64,000 nucleotides of DNA from Gibbula magus (taxonomy: Eukaryota > Mollusca > Gastropoda > Trochida > Trochidae), in assembly GCA_936450465.1 (NCBI GenBank), contig OW388289.1:77736593-77800592 (forward strand). Direction: 5' to 3'. The notes under the pieces were generated by a model. That model worked only from the letters and a program-made list of their open reading frames with translations, did not search any database and was not told where the DNA came from. Made by a program: the position numbers and the translations under genes. Shown piece by piece: positions 33,640 through 44,800 of this stretch. Position 1 is the first letter of the stretch; the number at the start of each line of letters is the position of its first letter.

Positions 33640-35517
33640 CAAGCCCTACTTACTAGTTTGGGTTGTCCCTTATTATTTTCCTAGGCTTATCTGCTAGTTT
33701 GGGTTGTCTCACATCATTTTCCTAGGCTTATATGCTAGTTTGGGTAGTCTCTCATCGTTGTGCTAGGCTTATTTGCTAGATTTGGGCTGTCCCCCCATAT
33801 TTTCCTAGGCTTATCTGCTAGTTTGGGTTGTCTCTCATCATTTTGCTGGGCTTATTTGCTAGTTTGGATTGTCCCTCATCATTTTCCTAGGCTTATTTGC
33901 TAGTTTGGGTTGTCCTTCATCATTTTGCTGGGCATATTTTCTAGTTTGGGTTGTCCCTCATTATTTTACTAGACTTATTTGCTAGTTTGGGTTGTCCCTC
34001 ATTATTGCCCTAGGCTTACTTACTAGTTTGCATTGTCCCTCATCATTTTCCTAGGCTTATTTGTTAGTTTGGGTTTTCACTCATCAGTTTCATAGGCTAA
34101 TATGCTAGTTTGGGTTGTCACTCATCGTTTTCCTAGGCCTATTTACTAGTTTGGGGTGTCCCTCATCATTTTCCTATGCTTATTTGCTAGTTTGGGTTGT
34201 CCTTCATCATTTTGCTGGGGATATTTGCTAGTTGGGGTTGTCCCTCATTATTTTCCTAGGCTTATTTGCTAGTTTGGGTTGTTTCTCATCATTTTACTTG
34301 GCTTATATGCTAGTTTGGGTTGTCCCTCATCATTTTCCTAGGATTATGTGCTAGTTTGGGCTGTCCCTCATCATTTTCTTAGGTTTATTAGCTAGTTTGG
34401 GTTGTCCCCGTCATTTTTCCTGGATCATTTGTTAGTGTGGGTTGCGACTAATCATTTTCCTAGGCTTAATTGCTAGTTTTGGTTGTCACACATCATTTTC
34501 CTAGGCTTAATTGCTAGTTTTGGTTGTCACACATCATTTTCCTAGGATTATTTGCTAGCTTGGGTTGTCCCCCATCATTTCCCTAGGATTATTTGCTAGC
34601 TTTGGTTGTCCCCCATCATTTTCCTAGGATTATTTGCTAGTGTGGGTTGTCCCTCATTATTTTCCTAGGATTATTTGCTAGTTTGGGTTGACCCTCATCA
34701 TTTTCCTAGGATTATTTGCTAGTTTGGGGTGTCCCTCATCATTTTCCTAGGCTTATTTGTTAGTTTGGGTTTTCACTCATCAGTTTCATAGGCTAATATG
34801 CTAGTTTGGGTTGTCACTCATCGTTTTCCTAGGCCTATTTACTAGTTTGGGGTGTCCCTCATCATTTTCCTATGCTTATTTGCTAGTTTGGGTTGTCCTT
34901 CATCATTTTGCTGGGGATATTTGCTAGTTGGGGTTGTCCCTCATTATTTTCCTAGGCTTATTTGCTAGTTTGGGTTGTTTCTCATCATTTTACTTGGCTT
35001 ATATGCTAGTTTGGGTTGTCCCTCATCATTTTCCTAGGATTATGTGCTAGTTTGGGCTGTCCCTCATCATTTTCTTAGGTTTATTAGCTAGTTTGGGTTG
35101 TCCCCGTCATTTTTCCTGGATCATTTGTTAGTGTGGGTTGCCCCTAATCATTTTCCTAGGCTTAATTGCTAGTTTTGGTTGTCACACATCATTTTCCTAG
35201 GCTTAATTGCTAGTTTTGGTTGTCACACATCATTTTCCTAGGATTATTTGCTAGCTTGGGTTGTCCCCCATCATTTCCCTAGGATTATTTGCTAGCTTTG
35301 GTTGTCCCCCATCATTTTCCTAGGATTATTTGCTAGTTTGGGTTGTCCCTCATCATTTTCCTAGGATTATTTGCTAGTTTGGGGTGTCCCTCATTATTTT
35401 CCTAGGAATATTTGCTAGTTTTGGTTGTCAGTCATCATTTTCCTAGGATTATTTGCTAGTTTGGGGTGTCCCTCATTATTTTCCTAGGATTATTTGCTAG
35501 TTTGGGTTTTCACTCAT
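33640..35517. repeat. 41-bp minisatellite with higher-order duplication
   Basis: The unit is about 41 bp (TAGTTTGGGTTGTCCCTCAT, CATTTTCCTAGGCTTATTTGC), repeated about 45 times with point variants. A run of variants recurs 696 bp later (GGGTTTTCACTCATCAG at 34071 and 34767), close to 17 units, so a multi-unit block was duplicated within the array. It is noncoding. Confidence 0.95.
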
Positions 35518-36289
35518 CTGTGATCAATGTTATGATATTAATGAGATTGTTGTTTTCTGACCCCTGCTAATTTGTATTCACCAACCTCATCTAATAGATT
35601 GTAACACAAATGTGTTAAGCACCAGTCCACATTCCAATACCTACATTTGAAACCGTGCATGCACACTGACTTAATACTAGTATCAACGGAATGAATTGAT
35701 TCAAATATGCCTTCTAATAATAAAGATTGAAATAAAACATTAACATAAACGACAAACAAGTAAATAGACTTGTTGTGAAAGGTAACCGTTTAGAGTGGGA
35801 CATGGACAGATATTGTGAAACTCATGCTATTATGCTTATAACGATTAAGTGTTTACTGAAGAAAGATGATTATACAGTTGATCAAGTCACCGTATCTAGC
35901 ATGTTAACTTACTAGATGTGTCGATATTGTAATAAATCAGTCGTGTAGTTGCAAGTAGGAATACTACGTAAATAGCATTACATTTAAGTAAACATTATGC
36001 ATTATATATGACAGTGTTACTATATGGATACAGTATACGTATCTATATTTGAACAGACTACAGTTCCAATTGTTTGAATTTAATGACACGTCAATGAGCA
36101 CTAAGTTATCTGTTCCCGATAATGCCGACATGAATAAGAGACGACACAATAAAACCATCTACATTGATACTTATTCTCTGGAGATTTTACCACAGACAAT
36201 CATGAATTAAATATACGTTAAAATTTTCATGTATATCAACATATGTAACAATGTTGTATTTGGTATCACACTGTATATAATAGTGCAAA
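35518..36289. other. Unassigned intergenic sequence
   Basis: No supported gene or repeat. Confidence 0.5.
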
Positions 36290-36420
36290 CCCTTGTACTT
36301 TTTCAACGTCAATTCTTATGGGGGATTCGAACCAACACCCTCAAAGTCATGTCACCAATCGCAAGCACAGACTGTCCCAACAGCTTAGCCATTTATTCTC
36401 CGATGCCTCTACAAAACTAA
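36290..36420 (-). mobile_element. tRNA-related SINE-like copy
   Basis: On the minus strand an A-box-like ATGGCTAAGCTGTTGGGACA and a B-box-like TTGGTTCGAATCCCCC are about 45 bases apart. It is in the same family and orientation as the copy at 26590. Confidence 0.65.
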
Positions 36421-36477
36421 CTTGTATTTTAGCTATCGGTTAAACTCAACTACATGACATTTAAATCATGAACTGAT

Positions 36478-36610
36478 GATAGTTGGGATCACACTATCTG
36501 CAACAATTTATTGTACTTTTTTCGGAAGGAATAAATTGTGAACCGCCCCCTTAGTCAGGCACCATACGCCAGCTTGACTGCACCAACAGCTTACCAATTC
36601 AGCCTTAGTG
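36478..36610 (-). mobile_element. Diverged tRNA-related SINE-like copy
   Basis: Shares CACTATCTGCAACAA, TTGTACTTTTTTCGG and ACCAACAGCTTA blocks with the neighbouring copy. The B box is decayed. A further partial copy with GGGGATTCGAACCAACACC lies at about 37470-37525. Confidence 0.5.
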
Positions 36611-36779
36611 ATCATATTGATCGGCGCTTCCGAAACATGAACAAATAATTTTCCAGAAATTATGAATACATGATGTAATTATATTTTAGTCGTATTTATC
36701 ACTCGTGGACTACACTATCCTGCACCACAATGGCAGCACATGTTCTTAGCTGTTCTGAACTGGAAATAAATATTTAGTC

Positions 36780-37305
36780 TTCCTAGACAATGCTGCAGAG
36801 ATATTAAGTTACAAGATTTTCAATATAAGTTTTTGCATCGTATTATATATACCAAACACGAATTGGCTAAAATGAAATAAATTGACAACAGTATTTGCAA
36901 TAGAGGCAATCTTGAAGAAGAATCTATAGTACATGTATATTTTGGGCCTTAAAACCATTTTATTCGACATTCAGGAGACTGCAAATTTCCAGCTGCTGAA
37001 TCATATTCTTCTAACTGGAAAGACGGTTATATAAGTTGTATTAGAAATGAACCATCGTCTTTTAAAACAGTCATTGTCACATTAAAATATATTTTCCAAG
37101 TTGAGAGATATATTGCCAGAATGAAAAACCGACCAAATGAATTTACAAGAAAATGGTTTCCATTGCAGAATTTATTCAATTGACATATCAAACTCCAATA
37201 TGTAAATCTTTCGCAATCTGCCACAATGTATGTAGAATATTATGACAATCATATGTGAATGTACCTACTCATGTGAATAAAGAATATTTGAAAAAAAACT
37301 ATCGT
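36780..37305 (+). pseudogene. L1-like LINE ORF2 3' end with poly(A)
   Basis: A broken plus-strand frame encodes LQDFQYKFLHRIIYTKHELA, then a stop, then SICNRGNLEEESIVHVYFGP. This is the pattern of the C-terminal zinc-knuckle region of L1-type ORF2 (YKxLHRI, then CxxC-EExxxHxFxxC), with the cysteines partly lost. A further segment to about 37180 continues with RNEPSSFKTVIVTLKYIFQ. AATAAAGAATATTTG and a run of eight A follow at 37275-37300, as expected for the 3' end of a retrotransposed copy. Confidence 0.7.
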
Positions 37306-38269
37306 GCATATTCGTTGGTATGATACCATTTAAATTGTATTTATTTGAGATAATGCAGAAGCGGATATGATGAAGGAGAACACGTTCCATGGATAGTAAA
37401 CTTCTTTATTGTTAAAAATGCGACGTTTTGTTGTAGGTGCAAGTAATCACTTGGACAGCGTTGGACTTGATAATGTTGTACTTGTTTCGGGTCGAGTCTC
37501 TTGGGGATTCGAACCAACACCAATGCATGTTTTATTGACTTTGTTGGTGTACTTCCATACGAACAATGGTGTATACATAAACTCTTTCTAATGGAGCAGA
37601 TATGTGAAGTAAATTAGTACGTATTAATCGATTGGCATAGACATTAGTGAGTACGTATTTAGATCAAATAATCAAACATATGGACAATATGCGTTATTGA
37701 ACTTGTTAATCTTGTTAACATATTATTTTTATCTTGAATGCAAAAGTAAATACCAATCCTAATGCTCGCGTTGCGGTAAATTGTTTTGTTATAAAAGCTG
37801 CAATTTATGTTGGATAAAAGCGTGAAATTACTGTAAACAATTAAATGTCAACACGAGCAGCAATAAACATGATACAGAGTTCAGATTCGTAGATAGCAAA
37901 TGCGTACACATAATGTCATATAAATGAGTGAATTATGATAAATGATGAAAGTTATTTCAATAATTTGCTATATGTTAACAATATATATAATTTGATTTTG
38001 TTTTTAAAAAATAAGAATTGAGACTTCTGATATTTTTTGACAAACAAATCAAATTTCGATTGCGACATTTCAGACAGTTAATACATGTTCAAATAAACCA
38101 AGGATGCGTGCAGTGTGTTCCAATGTGTAGACGGATACTGATTAAACACTGTTGACACACCATTTTATTGGCATGAACATGTCCACTTGACATTAGATAT
38201 CATTACCAATAATGGTTATCACTACAACATGTAACGTTGTATACATTAACTGATAAATCTTGTTTCCAG
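37306..38269. other. Unassigned intergenic sequence
   Basis: A partial SINE tail lies at 37470-37525. Otherwise nothing is recognised. Confidence 0.45.
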
Positions 38270-38800
38270 CTTCATCATGAAAATAGAAGAAAGCGTGTGC
38301 GACGATTGGGAGTCAAGAGCATTCATGACGTTCATGTGTGGGAAGAATTCAGTACAACTGCCCTTGTTGTTAAATGAAAACGTCAATGGCGCGACATACA
38401 GAAGCGTAATCGAAACAACGTTATATTACCACTCGTTCCGGGTGGTGTTTTGAAACACTTTCCTACTGCAAGATGACCATGCAACTTCGAACAGAGCCCG
38501 GATAGTGAACACATTTTTGCAGAGACTATCGTTACCAGCTTACATGCCAGATATGATTATCCCATGATTGAATATGGTTGTAACTATATCGAGCATGCCA
38601 TTCAACGTTGGATTAACTCACCTACTACCCTGCTTGAATTATCAAACACTCTCGTCAACGCATGGAACAATAAAGATATTGCGAATGTTACCACACTTGA
38701 TAGTAAGCCAAACTAGGCGGGTTGCTGCCCTTGAAAACACCAGTTGTGGCACTATTCATTATAAACTGTTCAATATGAATAATTCAACCTGTCCTCTCTG
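38270..38800 (+). pseudogene. Tc1-like transposase relic
   Basis: Discontinuous plus-strand frames read TYRSVIETTLYYHSF, then LLQDDHATSNRARIVNTFLQ, which matches the second catalytic Asp block (QDDNARxHxAxxVxxFLQ). They continue with IEHAIQRWINSPTTLLELSN and TLVNAWNN, which match the Glu block and the PxTLxELxxALxxEW segment. Stops and frame changes show it is inactive. Terminal inverted repeats were not located. Confidence 0.75.
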
Positions 38801-39454
38801 CCCATGATCATATGCCAGCATATCATTGTGCAGTTTTAAACGAAGACGTTTTTGCCAGCACATACAACACTACTTGATTGACATACATTTACTTGTGCTT
38901 GGTTTTTCTAATTGTTAAGAAATCTTTTGGTTTCAATTATGCAACAGTTAACAGTTGTTGAACGACTTTGTCGACTTTCCAACTTATTGTTGGATACGAC
39001 AACCATTACTTGCAATAGTGTATCAGAAACCAAATTATCAAGGTATGGTAAGTTTACTACTAAACGTAAAATATAACAATACCATTAAAAGACTTTATTA
39101 AACGAATCATTGATTCAATAGACACTTAAAGCATGAACAAGTTAAACAATAAGTAAATATTAATGTTACGAACGAGATCGACATGTACATAACAACCCTA
39201 AAATGAGATATTACCCAACACTCGTGCCTAACTACCTGGAGACCTGACCTTTACTGTGAGCTCCATCTTCCACACACTCAACCAATCACAAGCCCGCATT
39301 AAAATGGAGTCGAAATTAACTATCCCTGTCGTTGATTGGCTTGGCTGAAAGGCTACGAGGCATAGGCCGTGCCGATTGAGATATCCATTGCTTCCCGGTG
39401 ACGACTACTTAATTAAATTAAACTTCATAACAACTAGGATTGCCAAGGCAATAC

Positions 39455-40672
39455 TTAGGTCTTCAAGACTTCTGCTTGACCTTGAACTCCATGCTGGACT
39501 CCCGGTTATTCGCCAGTTAGTATGCTTTAAAATGAGCTATCAAACATGTCTCTATCTTCAGTAGTTATTTTACAAAAATTCTCCAAAGACAATGACCCTC
39601 TTAAAATGTAACAATTGATTATTAATGGACCCCTACATGATCTTTCTCACTATTAAGACAAAATGGTTAATATTTTCATACTAAGGTGTCACATAGAAAA
39701 ACTTGTGCTTTAATTTCCACTTAATTAGATGTAACCAACTCTCCCTTTGAAGATACAGTAGAAGAACACACTTTTAAAAAATGACCATGTTCAAGGACAT
39801 ATTTTTAAAATTTTAGGAAGAAATTCAAAATTCGGCCAAAACAGTCCTCTCAGGAGTTCATTTATCTTCAAAATGAGCTATCACACATAGCTGTATGTAT
39901 TGCCGTGAATTAGGAGAAGACTTTTAAAGACGCGTACCCTTAAAAACGCGAAAGTTCACAAAATTTTCAGTTTTATCGAAATAGCAAAAAATCTATTATT
40001 ACGGCCGAAAACAGCTATAGACCTAATCGATGGAGAATGTTGTTGCCCACATAGTGGTGAAAGTTTTGTGCAAATATATTGATTAGTTCTCGAGATATTA
40101 AGGTACAAAGTGTTGACTTCAAGGGGAGATAACTCGCGAAAGAAGTCGAAAATCAAAAATCGGCCAAAACAGTCCTCTCAGGAATTCATTTATCTTTAAA
40201 ATGAGCTATCACACATAGCTGTATGTATTGCCGTGAATTAGGAGAAGATTTTCAAAGACGCGTACCCTCAAAACCGCGAAAGTTCACAAAATTTTCAGTT
40301 TTTGTGAAATAGCAAAAAATCTATTGTTACGGCCGAAAACCGCTATAGGCTTAATCGATGAGGAATGTTGTTGCCCACATAGTGGTGCAAGTTTTGAGCA
40401 AATATATTGATTAGTTCTCGAGATATTAAGGTATAAAGTTTTGACTTCAAGGGGAGATAACTCGCGAAAGAAGTCGAAAATCCAAAATCGGGCTTCGTAG
40501 TGCACCAATTCAGGTAACAGGCTATCGTCACTGAAAATTTCATGAAAATCGGTCAAAGGGTTAAGCGGGAATCTTCTGGACAAAAAAAGGGTCAAATAAT
40601 AATAAAAAAAAAACAAAAAAAAAAAACACGATAATAACAATAGGTCTTCCAGACATAGTCTTGAAGACCTAA
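39455..40672. mobile_element. 1.2-kb element with 16-bp perfect inverted ends
   Basis: TTAGGTCTTCAAGACT at 39455-39470 is the exact reverse complement of 40657-40672. Inside, a segment of about 325 bp is present twice in tandem (about 39834-40158 and 40163-40490), each with GATTAGTTCTCGAGATATTA and GGGGAGATAACTCGCG. An A-rich stretch and a second hairpin of the terminal motif close the right end. Minus-strand frames here are repeat-driven and are not called as genes. Confidence 0.75.
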
Positions 40673-41320
40673 ATATCAGTAAGTATCACATAAGTAAGTC
40701 ATACTACGCGATATCCGACTATCTGAAATATGATTACACTTTAATCGGGTTTGTTCGTCTTTCTATTGTCTATTTATAGGTATCATATATGATTTGAGCA
40801 GTGACACAACAATGAACACTTTTTATCCTGTTGATGTACAAATGTAAGTTAGGAGTTTATTAAATCATTAAATAAATCATTAAGAAAATCCACTGATTTC
40901 TTTATGAATACCAGTTGTGAAGTCGCACCAGAAGCACAGTATATGACTTGAGTAACTTCACGATAAGCACTTATTTGATCAGTTCAACTGTCGTCAGCAG
41001 ACTAGGGTCATCATAACCTTCACTTACTCGAGTTGATTTCATGCATGATAGTAGATAGCAGAAGAAACGTGGATTACACAGTCTGTTTTTCAAACCTGTT
41101 GACATCATTTCTAACGCACTGCTTACAAGACACATGTACGTTTCGTCATAAGTCTGGTATCTCATCAGACGACACACTGCATGTTCTATTTGCTATGAGT
41201 CCAGTCGGAGTTTCCAGGAATGCTTGCTTCAGGTCTCTTCTCCAGCTCTACAACAGGTAGCTTCAACGGATGCAACGGTATGTAGTTGTGTACTACATAG
41301 CCTGTGAGGAGATGCAAGCA

Positions 41321-41605
41321 ATTTAGATGCAACTGTTCACAGAACTATGACAGTTAACATGCAGTTGGACACGATCGCGAGTTCACTGAAATCACTCCTA
41401 TCGAAGGAATTGTAACTGAAACCATCCCCAAATAGGATGTAACTGTTCACAGTAATGTGACATTATATATAAATGCAGGCGAACACGAGTTCACTGAAAT
41501 CACTTCTATCTAGGGAATGACAACTTAAACCATCCTCAAGTGGATGTAGCAGTTCACAGTAATGTGACGATATGCGGGCGAACACATGTTAATGAAAACC
41601 GGGTA
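41321..41605. repeat. Three diverged units of about 120 bp
   Basis: GATGTAACTGTTCACAGTAA-type starts and GAACACGAGTTCACTGAAATC-type middles recur three times. They lie just past the stop codon of the minus-strand channel gene, so they probably fall in its 3' untranslated region. Confidence 0.7.
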
Positions 41606-41646
41606 TGGTAAATGAACAAATCCACAATTTGTTCACAAGACTGTGC

Positions 41647-41829
41647 TTATTCAGGCGTGATTTTCACCTTTGACACTGGAGTGGAGGCGGCTCCTTGTCT
41701 GAAGCAGAGCGATTTGATTACGATCCAGACAATGTTGGCGAGAAACTCAGCTATTTCAATGAAGGATATGACAGACCATCCAATCAACAGGCCAGCTTGG
41801 CCGCCAATATCAGCCAAGGCGTTCGGGAA
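41647..41829 (-). CDS. Channel exon 11: TM2 and C terminus
   Basis: Encodes FPNALADIGGQAGLLIGWSV, then SFIEIAEFLANIVWIVI and a short tail ending VKITPE and stop. GxS in the selectivity filter reads Gly-Trp-Ser. The acceptor is TTTTGCGCAG, phase 0. The cytosolic tail is short, about 25 residues. Confidence 0.96.
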   Translation of the reverse strand, partial: FPNALADIGGQAGLLIGWSVISFIEIAEFLANIVWIVIKSLCFRQGAASTPVSKVKITPE

Positions 41830-44800
41830 CTGCGCAAAATATGGATTAAAACAATTATTGATTATTGATAACACAATTGTTGTGAAGTAGAGTTAATATT
41901 AAGACAATATTCACATTCGTCAAGACATAGTATACACGCAATCATCATCGAAGGTATGGATGTTTCCAGAAGTTAGATAATGACGTTGGTATTCGTTCTG
42001 GTATACGAGTCTGTTAGCGATAACAGTTCCTATCAATATCTCACTGTAACAACTTCGTAACCTTTACAAACGTTAACGTTGATATATTGAATATTAAGGA
42101 TAATGTAAATTACATGAATGTACATCATTTTCTATGGAAGATGATTATCACAGTAATTTGCAATTGTGAAAAATAAACAATTTAATGATTAAACTAATTT
42201 CTCAGCGACATTATAAAGTTTAAAGCCAGTTTTTAATGGATTCACGTAAGCCTCATGTAGCAGCCAGCAACGTTCATTTTAAAACCTTCGCAGGTGTGAA
42301 AATCCTATCTTCTAACATGTATTATACAATTAAGTACTCTTATACGATAGTCCTCAAATCGAACTATCCTTCATAGCCGACACATCTATTTGTCAAAAAT
42401 GTGTCCTTCACCCTCTCTTATCAGAGATTCCAAGAAACAAACATGCTTACTCGTTCCAAGTTACGTCGGTTTAGCTGAGGTGAGTTGGGGTTTAAGGCCG
42501 CTTTAAAGAGGATTTCACTTATATCGGATATTATTGCAGGGAGAAAGCTCGCAACGCCATGTGGCTAAGCATTGTGTTGAAACCTGTGAGTATCGGCTGG
42601 AACTAGCGAACCATCGGGTTACTAGGCTGAGATTCAGTGTAGCATTGTACCCAAACCTTACTGCTTGTAGAACAGTTCTCTGCCGGTTTCAAAGCTGTCG
42701 AGCCGCAGGGTATGAAACACATAGTCAACCTGTATACATACCTCATAAGCCGGCTGCTCTGATATCTGTTCATATTGCAAGCTCTCGAAGAATATTTGAA
42801 CTTTCAGCAAGTTGTCACTGAAATAACATAAAGTACAAACATAAACTCATCGGCAAAAGAAACTTATCACCTCAGTTGGTTTTGATTAAAGCAATATTTA
42901 AAAGAAATCAGATGCATTTGACTGTAACAAGATACAATAATACTTATCTGCAGTAGTTTGGAGGAATTAATTGGTGACTGTGGTTACATTTTAGTTACAA
43001 TTTCTTTGTTTAATGAAGACAGGGGTAAGAAATGAAATATTCACTAACATGATCCCTACCATGTTTAAAATGTTGTAAATGTGTGCAGAATCAGGCACAT
43101 TTATCAATTTTCACATAGAATATGTCTTATGTGTCAATGGACAATTGTATATCATCAAAACTAATTTTTGAAGAAGTTTAAAATTTAAAATCTATTTTTC
43201 TTAAAATTAAAAAGACATGTAGAAGTATTCTTTGACTGCTGGCTAAACACATGTTATACTTTTCAGTTTTAGATTATCATTTCGAAAACTTGAGATATTT
43301 GTAATTGAAAATCATACATATGATACAATCAACTGAGGTGATAAGTTTCTTTTGCCGATGAGTTTATATCTGTATCTTACTTACTTAATTTGTTATGTAG
43401 ATATAGTCTTAGTATATCAATATCTGGTAAACTGGTAAATTATATCTGCTATGTAATGTAAATGTATTTTCGTACACAGTATATTATCCTAGGTATGATC
43501 TTAAATTCCAAAGCCACTACAAGTCAGTCACGGTTTGTACTGCCCCCTTCAAGTTAGATACTGTGGTTCCAACCACTTTCATTACTCTTTATTATCTCAG
43601 CAGATGTTGCATACTTACTGGATATTTTGTTCTGCCGTGACGTTGAATATTTCTTTGAGACGGGTACTTCTGTCCTTGATCTTCGTAATCAACTCAGACT
43701 GCAAGTACAGCAGATGAATAGATAAATCGCAAAATATCTAATGCCTTTTCCTGAGTTTCCGTGAAACGTTGGCTATCATGCAGGCAAATCGACTGCTAAT
43801 CCAGGGAGCATCATACATCATATAGAGCGCAAGGCCCTAGATAGTGCATACACCAATACCTACATACCTATAGAATATGTAAAAAGAGATGGGACAGGGT
43901 CGGCCATCTTGGATCTTCACATGTGCCAAGAACTCGTTAAACTGGTTTCCTGGCTCAATTACGCTTTCTTAGAGTGATCAAGGTTTCCATTTCCAAGATC
44001 CAAGATGGCCGACCGGGTCCACCCGTCTTTATATGTGATAAAGATATGTATATATACTAGTTAGTATTTATCTAGGGCCTGGCGACTGTCATCATTTAAA
44101 GGATAGATGAAATGCCATATGGTCAAAATCGGATTCATTAAAATGGGATGTCAATTTGACAATTGCTCGATTTTAAATTTCAGAAATCGGTCCATAAATT
44201 ACTTAAATACGGCTTTTTAAAAAACCGCCGGCGACCAGAATGAAAGTCTGCGGGGGTGTGGCCCCTGAAGGGATAACTTCTGTGACGTATCAGGAGGAAT
44301 CTGATTTTCGGCGATAGACATAATTCAACGTAATTTCGCAATATTTTGATTGTTAATTTCACAAAGAAATCTTCAATAAACCAACTTAAATTTCCCATAT
44401 ATCGAATGTTTAGATATCTAACTAGGTATTTCGGCAGATGACAATTACACAACTATTACATAAACATGTCTTTTTGGCGATGTAATACACCTCATAAATT
44501 CATTTAGAGGCAGTGATAATCATCATTAATTAATTAACGAGACTTGGCGGAGTACCTGTCTAGCCGGACCCGTCTGTCGCTTATCACAGTCACGCCTCAG
44601 TGAGCATTTACATAATGAATCGTCGAACTGATTGCGCTAGTGTTAAAATGGGTGCATTAGGATCGTTTTATTTATCAATTGCAAGTGTATATTGTCTCGA
44701 TTTTATGCTTAATTGATTCCGATGTACAATATACGTAGATGTAATCATCTGTCATTATTGAGAAAAATGCATTTCATCAGATCTTTAATACAATTTGTCA

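Noticed and set aside
39956..40640. Minus-strand frames of 66 and 118 codons with similar sequences
   Set aside because: They repeat because of the 325-bp internal duplication of a mobile element and have no family motif.
42534..42821. A 95-codon plus-strand frame
   Set aside because: It overlaps channel exon 10 on the opposite strand, which has family motifs and matching splice phases.
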